15,676 bases of DNA from Clostridia bacterium (lineage in GTDB: Bacteria > Bacillota > Clostridia > Christensenellales > CAG-1252): contig SACC01000009.1 of the NCBI GenBank assembly GCA_009928745.1, positions 1 through 15,676 on the forward strand. The letters run 5' to 3'. A program made the translations under genes and the position numbers. The notes under the pieces are model-generated. The model did no database searches and had not been told where the DNA came from. It was given only the letters and a program-made list of their open reading frames with translations. Positions 11,401 through 15,676 of the stretch are shown piece by piece (the first letter of the stretch is position 1; each line of letters starts with the position of its first letter).

Positions 11401-12224
11401 TGTGTGGCGCAATCGGCTAATACTTTAGTATATTCAATAATAACCTGAGGCACTTTTATATAGTCGGTAATATCATCTATCCCCTGCAATTGCTCTATAT
11501 TATTTAAAGGACTGTTTTCGCCGGCAAGTATAATGCTGACGATTTCGTTAACTACCGCCGCTACTTGTTTTCCGGTAATAGTTAAGGTAACGAAGGGCAT
11601 ATTAGCAAGAGCGTCCTCATCATCTTCGCTATACGCTGACAATGTGCTGAAGTTAAACAGCAGCGTCTTAAGAATCTCTGATATGGGATTTTCCCCACCC
11701 TCTCCTTCAGCTGAAGCAATATATCCGGCTTCAGCAGGCTCATCGGTATTTTGACCGCCCGCAATAAGCTCGTCGAAGTTAGCCGCTTCAAGGATAGAGC
11801 GTATATTTATACGATAATTAACCTTTGCAAGAAACGTCGTGCGCTCTGCTTCGGTCATCGCGTCTTTTTGAGACTGCGTTAATGCATCGTATTCTGCAAG
11901 ATTCAGATCGTAATTCTCCGTCTCGGTATACGGCTGCTGAAAAAGCGCGATATTGAGATTCTCGTAAAAAGCATTTAAGTCCTCCGCGCCAAATTCGTCG
12001 ACAACTATTGCATCCCTATCAGCTTTATACAATCCGGAGATAAGCGATAAGGTCTGCGCTAAAGTCACCCCGCCTATATGCGGGCTGACATATGTATTAA
12101 AAGCATAATTTGTTCCCAAGAATACACCGCCGACAAAAAGCACAAGTATAACTACGCTTACTATCAAACAAGTTAAACAACACTTTCCGCCTCCGCTGCC
12201 TCTCCCAGTTTTTACTCTACTCAT
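5496..12224 (-). CDS. Giant membrane-anchored repeat protein of unknown family (2242 aa)
   Basis: I do not recognise this family. The N-terminus is basic with a Cys cluster (GGGKCCLTC, 12-20), followed by one hydrophobic helix (about 16-39, LIVSVVILVLFVGGVFLG), giving an N-inside, outside-facing anchor. There is no second membrane helix, LPXTG or catalytic motif that I can see. The rest is acidic and built from about seven diverged units. Anchor motifs are (1) xxDxALAxLI-like (about 213, 544, 895, 1218, 1525, 1838); (2) LPxxIYVT-like strands (about 325, 662, 970, 1300, 1594, 1895, 2149); (3) GYLxLP-like strands (about 760, 1390, 1680, 1995) with a last GYLKV at the C-terminus; and (4) REFGRxPD-like linkers. 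GLY-x-D motifs at about 877, 1201 and 1512, and a diverged GLYHY at about 1822, are 310-324 residues apart. The start is supported by GGGGAGGGG at 12231-12239, 6 nt before ATG. It is probably a long cell-surface stalk or scaffold paired with the GLUG/MBG/YDG protein; that role is inference. Confidence 0.9.
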   Translation of the reverse strand: MSRVKTGRGSGGGKCCLTCLIVSVVILVLFVGGVFLGTNYAFNTYVSPHIGGVTLAQTLSLISGLYKADRDAIVVDEFGAEDLNAFYENLNIALFQQPYTETENYDLNLAEYDALTQSQKDAMTEAERTTFLAKVNYRINIRSILEAANFDELIAGGQNTDEPAEAGYIASAEGEGGENPISEILKTLLFNFSTLSAYSEDDEDALANMPFVTLTITGKQVAAVVNEIVSIILAGENSPLNNIEQLQGIDDITDYIKVPQVIIEYTKVLADCATQEEYDKSVRFTLTVEVKLGAMIDFAFEQFSDQIPTSVPSSIINIIKRLIPKVMFLTVGAYPLDNTQEAYVRINNYNDEQISNMTKVINGVMNLLKPEVIEGEPSSEDSASTSILVEINSKIADVFTKIKDQNIAFDFVMIGNSAGMQLRHIEMMLSIMGLINPDDPYNLINPGEISSVTPHMFLSAMKCLTVSYKDTDPDYGVVAKNYLDADRTAFLTAFENSFGINAGYLSGEGVSLLDQNILQSLPNHISLSHNIDYDLTSEQMRVDLLDKALAALLSDALASGLLTNQGESATAEGDEGGGEQFDFLSKLSFNQLAIAKHGDDVILANPVFFAGTPQEFTVAQASQSIYELRLVMAVSLSDLLGDVAGEGEQSEIIQTVFGSLDNLYISAAVYIEEIRDILTGNIYLRTVGGANNPAAFRVNKFTYANTDKVFQTISLMMLKLQGGEDPDPADNPFDITDISSKVEEMLDTMFSTLETNLKAEIRLADGKMILPSIYEVISGVVNDKATVPEDMMTPDEIHGVFSGIYDSGIEVINNGGTASPDAVYTLERYDPLVGDAFLAYLSSSYYMKEQIDTAALYDSAQINNMFSASSLKFTGTGGLYTDDRAMEILSVPMTGDALAAMLISSGQLDQLGGGTGDGLLKKLTVINAVIRSESGVLYIDFELVAHLKEEAPAAAGEGEMQMEGFLPDLIYVTASVLVYADAYTPESPRFNTTVAVNKMEEAANANLYKLIRLLSGEDAFDTASITGEIESAMEQSFQSMEDNINLTYYAELTEINPAFSGVRDALNEAYGAGTCVDTDTVNTIVLANVFNTLNKLSNKEDPLYVSDPLDDIALRARLQEFGREPDKSYDITNTTGIMYLDNIFALGDSDGFIDNFNRYYYIDQTNRLTAEGLLASDGFFASSSGNADSFNFKSAAFVGYPGLYLDNTPYSTATFAVRMSDKALAELIYSGSGEIDPISGLRNNRIMIGGSGDYAIITQTKIYETLGVKYLSLSMQVYLANPAPAPGEDPAEVLPEYLFVTVVTEMDPLMTDPDSVTGDDLILFVNGMTEGESTDFFARLNKLSSSMGFDMAGFNETTLKDNAVDAIKKGFEQLSDIDGVTYGEDVEGGYLRLPDVFTYLVNYCSMTEPSALPTTGEQLCERMREFGRTPDMDGNEIEDVIYYMSVDILGFDALNTFDNTDADDFLVTFNRNFYLSQTKIMTISSLFAGNFAVDGNTFNFNNTFEVSGVTYSGLYVDTRDYSELEIRLTDAQLGSLIKQKEDGFSVSNGGGGSPDVAEIIQISVIFDIATGHYMLKTIILYTPSTLGSSMPDYLFITSYTDLDVIDGFGDKTYATYIVVNDLSEEETARFFDNINALQITMNISSNVQKATIENAISDKFKEVFNDQLGVFGDIEFHEGYIKLPNMFEYVVTDSTLNSGDGMLDYAVTPDGERIVDGGNPTGYVTTATDPENLMLRIRAFGSKPSEGQNIDAEDGVSVYNDNRYAVGDDNYFYDLLTYYYYLINTPSSSDLYSGTIFTTIDDTSFNLSGNPAAVAGTPNRAGLYHYSGSQYKARISDRALAAILAAEGDSVSSASLDISIETLKMYYDGDDNLIFEITSKAVFGITAGESVPEYVYITSFTKREDNGLGGYTYTTTLVANNLAVTTGNTLNLTYNMSQMETYGMSFDAFDTDAICADISNMVKNALDSLSTGLNISYKTYANDPVVLEAGEEGVGYIELKSIYGIISDTTLDDDTDNMTALTMQGMIVKLHDPNIETTLITNPKEVGGEPDIDYSNFPVSVTSYTTDRVFADKIGTINEDGVTLTSDQAMFISINSANPEKADWTARFDAASAIGFAFDIGEDYIAVTGNVELAAFVTSSVSLLPERIYVSLIMNADDSAGFNPIMMFNEMTKAEKDLFLQIADGGGSADLSNLTTHMVTRINATLVDLLAEISAGSDDMVFIAKDDDYPDCVGYLKVTVVA
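5499..11600 (-). repeat. About seven diverged ~255-340-residue units within the giant anchored protein
   Basis: Equivalent strands can be lined up by eye: LIPKVMFLTV, SLDNLYISAA, LPDLIYVTAS, LPEYLFVTVV, MPDYLFITSY, VPEYVYITSF and LPERIYVSLI. Their spacing is about 337, 309, 329, 294, 300 and 255 residues. The last unit is incomplete and the protein stops inside its GYLKV strand. The units are too diverged for DNA-level repeats to be visible. Confidence 0.7.
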
Positions 12225-12230
12225 TATATT

Positions 12231-12239
12231 CCCCTCCCC
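12231..12239 (-). promoter_or_regulatory. Strong ribosome binding site of the 2242-codon gene
   Basis: GGGGAGGGG lies 6 nt before the ATG at 12224. It is among the best Shine-Dalgarno motifs in the window and supports this start, which places the basic Cys-rich N-terminus directly before the membrane helix. Confidence 0.75.
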
Positions 12240-12292
12240 AAAATACTCTATCTTATATAATACGAAATAAAGATTATTTTATGGTAATTTTT

Positions 12293-12322
12293 ATTATATC
12301 ATAATGCACGCGCGTAAAGCAA
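12293..12322 (-). promoter_or_regulatory. Putative sigma-A promoter of the giant surface-gene pair
   Basis: On the minus strand TTGCTT (12317-12322) and a perfect TATAAT (12293-12298) are 18 bp apart. This would give a leader of about 60 nt before the 2242-codon gene. A weaker TATTAT-like element lies closer to the gene. Prediction from sequence only. Confidence 0.5.
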
Positions 12323-12468
12323 GGTTATTAACAAAAAAGTGTGAACAAGGCAATTTTTGCAAAAGCTATATAAAACATATGGTAAAGCAAGTACAAAACA
12401 GGCAAAGAAAACGGTATTTTGCGAATAGTTGCAATTTTTAGTAACAAATTAGGCACAAAATAAGCCAC

Positions 12469-12488
12469 TTATCCACAATTTGTCCACA
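12469..12488 (+). promoter_or_regulatory. Adjacent DnaA boxes
   Basis: TTATCCACA (12469-12477) is an exact match to the DnaA-box consensus. TTGTCCACA (12480-12488) differs by one base, in the same orientation, with 11-bp spacing start to start. Same-direction boxes one helical turn apart are usual in DnaA assembly sites. Only two good boxes are visible in this region, fewer than in a typical origin. Confidence 0.55.
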
Positions 12489-12982
12489 TATTAACTTGTG
12501 AAATATCATACAATGACCATTAAAAACTTAGTAATCGCCATATAGTACAGCGCTAAGTGGAACAAATTACAAGAGCGGTGAAAGGTAAATATTGGAAGTG
12601 TTTTGCTGCGGCGCTTCATGTGAGGAAAGGGCGCGACAAAGATTTAGGCGCAAACGGACATATAAGTATGCTGTTTTGATGATGGACAATGTGCGCAATA
12701 ATTAAGGAATCAATGAGTATCCCGATATCCACTTAATACATACAGCGTATCAAATCTCAAAGAATATCTAGCAAATTTAATGTATTTATTCATTTTATAT
12801 TAGGCGTTAAAAAAAGTTGTCAACAAAAAATTGTTATAACGCTTCGTATAAGTCAATAGCAAAGTTATTCTTGATGAATACGTGCAAATCCGCATAAACA
12901 TAACAAAAAAATTAAAAGTAATCAATAATAAAATATGCAGATATTATCGGTTATATTGTATAAAAATAACTAGCATACAAAA

Positions 12983-12998
12983 AGTTTCGCGTGAAACA
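12983..12998. promoter_or_regulatory. parS-like site 1
   Basis: AGTTTCGCGTGAAACA matches the ParB/Spo0J parS consensus TGTTTCACGTGAAACA at 14 of 16 positions. The half-site TGAAACAT is repeated directly after it (12992-12999 and 13001-13008), one base apart. Confidence 0.65.
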
Positions 12999-13189
12999 TT
13001 TGAAACATAGAAGATAATAAAAAGATTTCAAGACGACAAACAAGCAGAAATAATATAGCTGTTTATATGGTGAAATCGGGAGTAATCGTATGCGATAGTA
13101 TTACATGAAACGCGGAGTGAGGCAAGATAGCGCGGAGGATGCATAAAATATTTGCTAATATATAGAATCTGAATCGATAGCAACCAAAT

Positions 13190-13205
13190 AGTTTCACGTG
13201 AAACA
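13190..13205. promoter_or_regulatory. parS-like site 2
   Basis: AGTTTCACGTGAAACA matches the parS consensus at 15 of 16 positions and contains the perfect 14-bp palindrome GTTTCACGTGAAAC. This is the best of the three sites by palindrome symmetry. Confidence 0.75.
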
Positions 13206-13374
13206 CCAGAGTAGAAAAGATGATAAAGCTCAGAATATACGCTTCGTTCTCAAAAATTTTGTACTATTGTTGATATATAAAGATTGATCAGATTAAACGC
13301 AATCGTGAATGATAGGGAAAAGATAGACTGCATACTAAAATGGTAGAACTATGCGCAAAAAGCATTGAGAAAAA

Positions 13375-13824
13375 TTATAAAATTGAGCTAGAGGTGTCAA
13401 AGTTTTCAATAACAGATATGTATTCCGTAATTGCAGCAATTGCGGCAGGCAAATTATGCGACTTGTAATTACCGCATTCGATTTTTTTGTTACCGGGAAT
13501 TGACTTTAGCAAAGTACTGTCTTTTAGCGCGGCAATCGTAGCTTTTTGCGCCTCTTCGGGCGCAACATTTCGCAAAAGCAAGTAAAATCCAGTCCTGCAT
13601 CCCATAGGTCCAAAGTATATAACATCCTGCTTTATGGGGCTGTTTCTTATTACGGTAGCGAAAAGGTGTTCAATAGTGTGCGCTACAGACGGCGTGATGT
13701 ATTGACCGCTATTCGGTGTTACAAAGCGTAAGTCATAAGTAAAAATATCCAAATTTACTGAAGAAAGAAAAAATCCGGCAGTATGGGTGTTATGATTCAA
13801 TTTAAAAGAAGTTATTTTTTCCAT
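13375..13824 (-). CDS. luxS: S-ribosylhomocysteine lyase (AI-2 synthase)
   Basis: LuxS splits S-ribosylhomocysteine into homocysteine and 4,5-dihydroxy-2,3-pentanedione, the precursor of autoinducer-2, in the cytoplasm. The 149 residues are near the usual length (about 150-160). The metal site is clear: H49 and H53 in HTIEH and C117 in ECGN; E52 is the catalytic acid/base and C76 in PMGCRTGFY is the second catalytic residue. DLRFVTPN (31-38) is the conserved substrate-binding segment. The start has AAAGG at 13830-13834, 5 nt upstream. It lies 151 bp downstream of mtnN, which makes its substrate, in the same direction, but has a plausible promoter of its own. The C-terminus (FDTSSSIL) is polar and diverged. 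Whether AI-2 acts as a signal here or the gene serves only homocysteine recycling cannot be told. Confidence 0.97.
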   Translation of the reverse strand: MEKITSFKLNHNTHTAGFFLSSVNLDIFTYDLRFVTPNSGQYITPSVAHTIEHLFATVIRNSPIKQDVIYFGPMGCRTGFYLLLRNVAPEEAQKATIAALKDSTLLKSIPGNKKIECGNYKSHNLPAAIAAITEYISVIENFDTSSSIL

Positions 13825-13847
13825 ATATACCTTTATGCGTAATTAGA

Positions 13848-13865
13848 GCCAAGTTATTGGCTTAG
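13848..13865 (-). promoter_or_regulatory. Small inverted repeat in the luxS leader
   Basis: AGCCAA and TTGGCT flank a 4-nt loop between the luxS promoter and its ribosome binding site. It could form a 6-bp hairpin in the leader. No known riboswitch structure is recognisable, so a regulatory role is only possible. Confidence 0.3.
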
Positions 13866-13877
13866 CTTAAGAAAGCT

Positions 13878-13907
13878 ATTATAGTTTAGCTTGGAAGCAT
13901 TGTGCAA
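13878..13907 (-). promoter_or_regulatory. Putative luxS promoter
   Basis: On the minus strand TTGCAC (13902-13907) and a perfect TATAAT (13878-13883) are 18 bp apart, within the mtnN-luxS gap. The -10 box is strong and the -35 box weak. It would let luxS be transcribed independently of mtnN. Confidence 0.45.
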
Positions 13908-13975
13908 ATGCGTTGAATTAAGGATGCAATAATTACATTGAATCTAGGCGTGTAATCAATGAATTAATACAAGAA

Positions 13976-14656
13976 TTAGACTAAAGACAAATAGTCGAAT
14001 AAGATCTCAGCAAGCGCTGAGGCGCCTTTTTTTGCGTTAACTTCAAAAGCCGCATGGCTGTCTCCGTCTACGCCGTCAACTATCAGTTTTAGCGAGGCAA
14101 AGGGAATTTTTGAGCGGTTGGCGATGATTGCAATACCTGCGCTCTCCATGTCGCACATTTCTGCCGAAAACATCTTTCCTATCGTCAGTTTTGCTTCAGT
14201 CAACCTTACGAATTTATCGGCAGATGCGATTCTTTCCGCCGTAATAGTTCTACTCCCGATTATACGGCTAGTCAACGCTTCGTCAGCCTGCCACAGCTCG
14301 TCGTCTCTATCGTCATATTGTCCGGGCTTGTTGCCGAATGCGGTTAAGTCCATATCATAATGCACTACGTCCTTAACCGCAAGAATGTCAAAAATCTTGT
14401 ATTTGTCGGATAAAGCCCCAACAAAACCGTAATTCAACAATTCTTCTGCGCCGTATAGATAGATTAATAGTGTTGCTGCGGTGGATGCATAAATCTCACC
14501 GATGCCGCATCGCGCAAGAATGACCGTATGATTGTTTATACTGTAAGAAGAGAAATCAATCCCTGCGAATTGCTCTTTCAACAGCGGCTCTCCCACAAGG
14601 GCGCTCAACGAGTCAAATTCTTTATTCATTGCAATTATTATTCCGATTTTGCTCAT
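13976..14656 (-). CDS. mtnN: 5'-methylthioadenosine/S-adenosylhomocysteine nucleosidase (MTAN)
   Basis: MTAN removes adenine from S-adenosylhomocysteine and methylthioadenosine; the first reaction supplies S-ribosylhomocysteine to LuxS. The length of 226 residues is normal (E. coli 232). The fold signature is present: IGIIIAMNKE at the start, CGIGEIYAS (50-58), GFVGALSDKY (77-86), the DMDLTAFGNKPGQ stretch (101-113) and CDMESAG (168-174). By alignment with the E. coli enzyme, E13, E171 and D194 are the catalytic residues. The usual (R)xISD motif before the catalytic Asp reads LKLIVD here, so a Ser is Val and an Arg is Lys. The start has GGGAAAG at 14661-14667. It is the first gene of an mtnN-luxS pair transcribed leftward from an overlapping divergent promoter. 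Confidence 0.95.
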   Translation of the reverse strand: MSKIGIIIAMNKEFDSLSALVGEPLLKEQFAGIDFSSYSINNHTVILARCGIGEIYASTAATLLIYLYGAEELLNYGFVGALSDKYKIFDILAVKDVVHYDMDLTAFGNKPGQYDDRDDELWQADEALTSRIIGSRTITAERIASADKFVRLTEAKLTIGKMFSAEMCDMESAGIAIIANRSKIPFASLKLIVDGVDGDSHAAFEVNAKKGASALAEILFDYLSLV

Positions 14657-14703
14657 AATTCTTTCCCATATTTAGTTACTTGCGATTCAACGAAGTATAT
14701 GAT

Positions 14704-14731
14704 TTGTTATTTTTCGTCATTAAATTATAAC
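14704..14731 (+). promoter_or_regulatory. Putative promoter of the small membrane-protein gene
   Basis: TTGTTA (14704-14709) and TATAAC (14726-14731) are 16 bp apart on the plus strand, giving a leader of about 26 nt. The -10 box overlaps the -10 box of the opposite mtnN promoter. Confidence 0.35.
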
Positions 14732-14752
14732 ATAAAATCAAATAATTAGCAA
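14724..14752 (-). promoter_or_regulatory. Putative mtnN promoter
   Basis: On the minus strand TTGCTA (14747-14752) and a perfect TATAAT (14724-14729) are 17 bp apart. This is the best promoter match in the window, with a leader of about 60 nt before mtnN. Confidence 0.6.
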
Positions 14753-14763
14753 TAAAATATAGT

Positions 14764-15015
14764 ATGTCCACCTTTGAACTTGCCACCGCATTTGCTCTCG
14801 GTATATCCTCAATGCTCTGCGCCGCCTGGGTAATCGGTGTAAAAAGTAAAACTGCGTTGTTTCTCGGCGCTAACTCGATATCCGCAAGCGCAATACTGTT
14901 GCTTTGTACGGTATTTTTTGATACAGGATTAAAACTTAACGCGTTCTCCATGTATTCGTCAGCGCTATTTGGATTTGGCGGTTTGATTATTTCATACCTA
15001 ATGAATATATTTTAG
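14764..15015 (+). CDS. Small hydrophobic membrane protein, three predicted helices
   Basis: An 83-residue protein with three hydrophobic stretches (about 6-24, 33-51, 60-81) joined by short polar loops (GVKSK; DTGLKLN). Codon choice looks like real coding sequence, and the opposite-strand frame is less convincing. Size and topology recall MrpF subunits of Mrp-type Na+/H+ antiporters, but the conserved acidic residues of that family are not apparent and no other Mrp genes are nearby, so I leave it unnamed. No good Shine-Dalgarno precedes the ATG; translation may be weak or the true start may differ. It is divergent from mtnN and is the first plus-strand gene after the long minus-strand run. 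Confidence 0.55.
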   Translation: MSTFELATAFALGISSMLCAAWVIGVKSKTALFLGANSISASAILLLCTVFFDTGLKLNAFSMYSSALFGFGGLIISYLMNIF

Positions 15016-15037
15016 TCAGCGGTTAAGGCAGCTTCTT

Positions 15038-15053
15038 TGTTTCGCGTGAAACA
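15038..15053. promoter_or_regulatory. parS-like site 3
   Basis: TGTTTCGCGTGAAACA matches the parS consensus at 15 of 16 positions; it has the same G at position 7 as site 1. It lies 22 bp after the stop of the small membrane-protein gene. Confidence 0.7.
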
Positions 15054-15166
15054 TTTTTACCAATGCGCGCTTAATAAACCAAAACTTTTTCAAGAACCAA
15101 AAGCATTTTAAGAATAAAAAATATTTTTCAAACGATACAAGAATTATTATTTGCAATTACATTATC

Positions 15167-15203
15167 TAGTAAAATATGTCGGATAACTCTAGATATTTTA
15201 CTA
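15167..15203 (+). terminator. 11-bp AT-rich inverted repeat, possible terminator or operator
   Basis: TAGTAAAATAT (15167-15177) and its exact complement ATATTTTACTA (15193-15203) flank a 15-nt loop and are followed by TAATTATTTTT. It could terminate the transcript of the upstream membrane-protein gene. An operator role for the next gene is equally possible, since it lies 32 bp upstream of that promoter's -35 box. The AT-rich stem is weaker than a classic terminator. Confidence 0.4.
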
Positions 15204-15234
15204 TAATTATTTTTGAAATAATAAATAATACATA

Positions 15235-15263
15235 TTGCGCGCGCTAATGCTTTATGTTATTAT
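15235..15263 (+). promoter_or_regulatory. Putative promoter of the phosphotransferase gene
   Basis: TTGCGC (15235-15240) and TATTAT (15258-15263) are 17 bp apart, with a leader of about 26 nt. The -10 box is good and the -35 box matches only in its TTG. Confidence 0.4.
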
Positions 15264-15295
15264 TAGTACAATTCAATAGTAAAGGCTGGGAGAGT

Positions 15296-15676
15296 ATGGA
15301 GAATGTTGTTGTACTGCAAGAAATATTAAACGAGTATTCGCTTAAAGGTGAAGTAACCGGATTGATAAAAATAGAGATAGGTCATATTAATGATACATAT
15401 TGCCTTTCTCTTTCATCTGAAGGCGTTATAAAACGCTATATTTTGCAAAAAATTAACAATAAAGTATTTAAGGATATTGAAGGCTTGATTGCTAATATCG
15501 TTTATGTCACCAGCCATCTAAGAGGCAAATTGATTGAAGCCTCGCGTGATCCTTCCCGCGAAGCGATGAGGATATTGCCAACATTCAACGGCAGATATTA
15601 TTATCTTGCGTCTGACGGTGGTTCATACCGCATTTATGATTATATAGAAGGTTCAGTATGTCATCTTTATGCGGAG
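15296..15676 (+). CDS. APH-family phosphotransferase, N-acetylhexosamine kinase-like (N-terminal 127 aa)
   Basis: Only the N-terminal part is in the window; the frame is open to the edge. GHINDTY (29-35) is the Gly-containing nucleotide loop of this kinase group, followed by KRYILQKIN (46-54), FKDIEGLIANI (58-68), VTSHLR (71-76) and YRIYDYIEGS (111-120), the hinge region. This pattern matches proteins annotated as aminoglycoside phosphotransferase family enzymes related to N-acetylhexosamine 1-kinase (NahK/LnpB), which phosphorylate amino sugars for salvage rather than antibiotics. The catalytic Asp loop lies beyond the window, so activity and substrate cannot be judged. AAAGG (15281-15285) or GGGAG (15288-15292) can serve as the ribosome binding site. 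It is the second plus-strand gene after the strand switch. Confidence 0.85.
   Translation, partial: MENVVVLQEILNEYSLKGEVTGLIKIEIGHINDTYCLSLSSEGVIKRYILQKINNKVFKDIEGLIANIVYVTSHLRGKLIEASRDPSREAMRILPTFNGRYYYLASDGGSYRIYDYIEGSVCHLYAE

Larger units (their letters stand above)
12225..13374. other. 1.15-kb AT-rich region without a convincing gene; DnaA boxes and parS-like sites
   Basis: Stops are frequent in all frames and nothing resembles a tRNA, tmRNA, RNase P RNA or rRNA. The plus strand is clearly A-rich and appears G-rich over C in most lines I counted by eye. It contains the promoter of the giant gene at its left end, two adjacent DnaA-box-like 9-mers at 12469-12488, and parS-like sites at 12983-12998 and 13190-13205. 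The stretch around 12540-12700 is more GC-rich than the rest and might be a decayed gene or an unknown RNA. I see no clear terminator downstream of luxS. Confidence 0.6.

Noticed and set aside
12620..12640. GAGGAAAG-like string resembling the start of RNase P RNA
   Set aside because: None of the other conserved RNase P segments are nearby, so the match is chance.
12592..12705. Possible 37-codon microprotein with TTG start
   Set aside because: Very short, uses a non-ATG start, has no recognisable similarity and lies in a region full of stops; kept only as part of a low-interest finding.
12680..12840. Further DnaA boxes (ATATCCACT, TTGTCAACA)
   Set aside because: Each differs from the consensus at two positions, which is common by chance in AT-rich DNA.
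13320..13374. Terminator after luxS
   Set aside because: Only a 5-6-bp GCATA/TATGC pair with a long loop is present and no U-tract follows on the minus strand.
12225..13374. CRISPR array, tRNA or insertion sequence in the long gap
   Set aside because: No regularly spaced repeats, no T-loop-like GGTTCGA motif and no terminal inverted repeats with a transposase frame were seen.
14676..14951. Minus-strand open frame of 91 codons opposite the small membrane protein
   Set aside because: It overlaps the divergent promoter region and most of the plus-strand gene, has no Shine-Dalgarno that I could see, and its composition is less protein-like than the plus-strand frame.

Overview
The window looks like bacterial chromosome from an AT-rich member of the Bacillota, probably an uncultured gut-type Clostridia relative. 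This rests on Shine-Dalgarno motifs of the GGAGG/GGGGAGGGG type, sigma-A-like promoters, a LuxS/MTAN pair, GLUG/MBG/YDG surface modules and a sugar-kinase-like phosphotransferase typical of such genomes. The lineage is inferred; there is no rRNA or marker gene here to fix it.

From the left edge to 12.2 kb, two very large exported-protein genes lie head to tail on the minus strand. The upstream one (5496-12224, 2242 codons) encodes a protein with one N-terminal membrane anchor and a huge outside part made of about seven divergent units of roughly 255-340 residues. I do not recognise this family. The downstream one (from 5404 and running off the left edge, at least 1801 codons) starts with a signal peptide, then a GLUG-type segment, MBG/Ig-like modules, four YDG modules, a last MBG module and the beginning of what looks like a C-terminal membrane helix. 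Only 91 bp separate them. That gap holds a perfect 12-bp stem-loop, a second small hairpin and a strong ribosome binding site. They probably form one cell-surface locus.

From 12.2 to 13.4 kb there is about 1.15 kb without a convincing gene. It is AT-rich, looks purine-rich on the plus strand by eye, and contains one perfect and one near-perfect DnaA box side by side plus two parS-like palindromes. A third parS-like site lies at 15.04 kb. Gene direction switches from minus to plus at about 14.7 kb. Three parS-like sites within 2.1 kb at a strand switch suggest a replication-origin-proximal (centromere) region; this is the most interesting reading of the window.

From 13.4 to 14.7 kb, mtnN and luxS (minus strand, each with its own plausible promoter) encode two consecutive steps of S-adenosylhomocysteine recycling: MTAN releases adenine to give S-ribosylhomocysteine, and LuxS splits that into homocysteine and the AI-2 precursor DPD. 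A divergent, overlapping promoter drives a small three-helix membrane protein (14764-15015). After a 280-bp gap with parS site 3 and an 11-bp AT-rich inverted repeat, a phosphotransferase of the APH/N-acetylhexosamine kinase type begins at 15296 and leaves the window.
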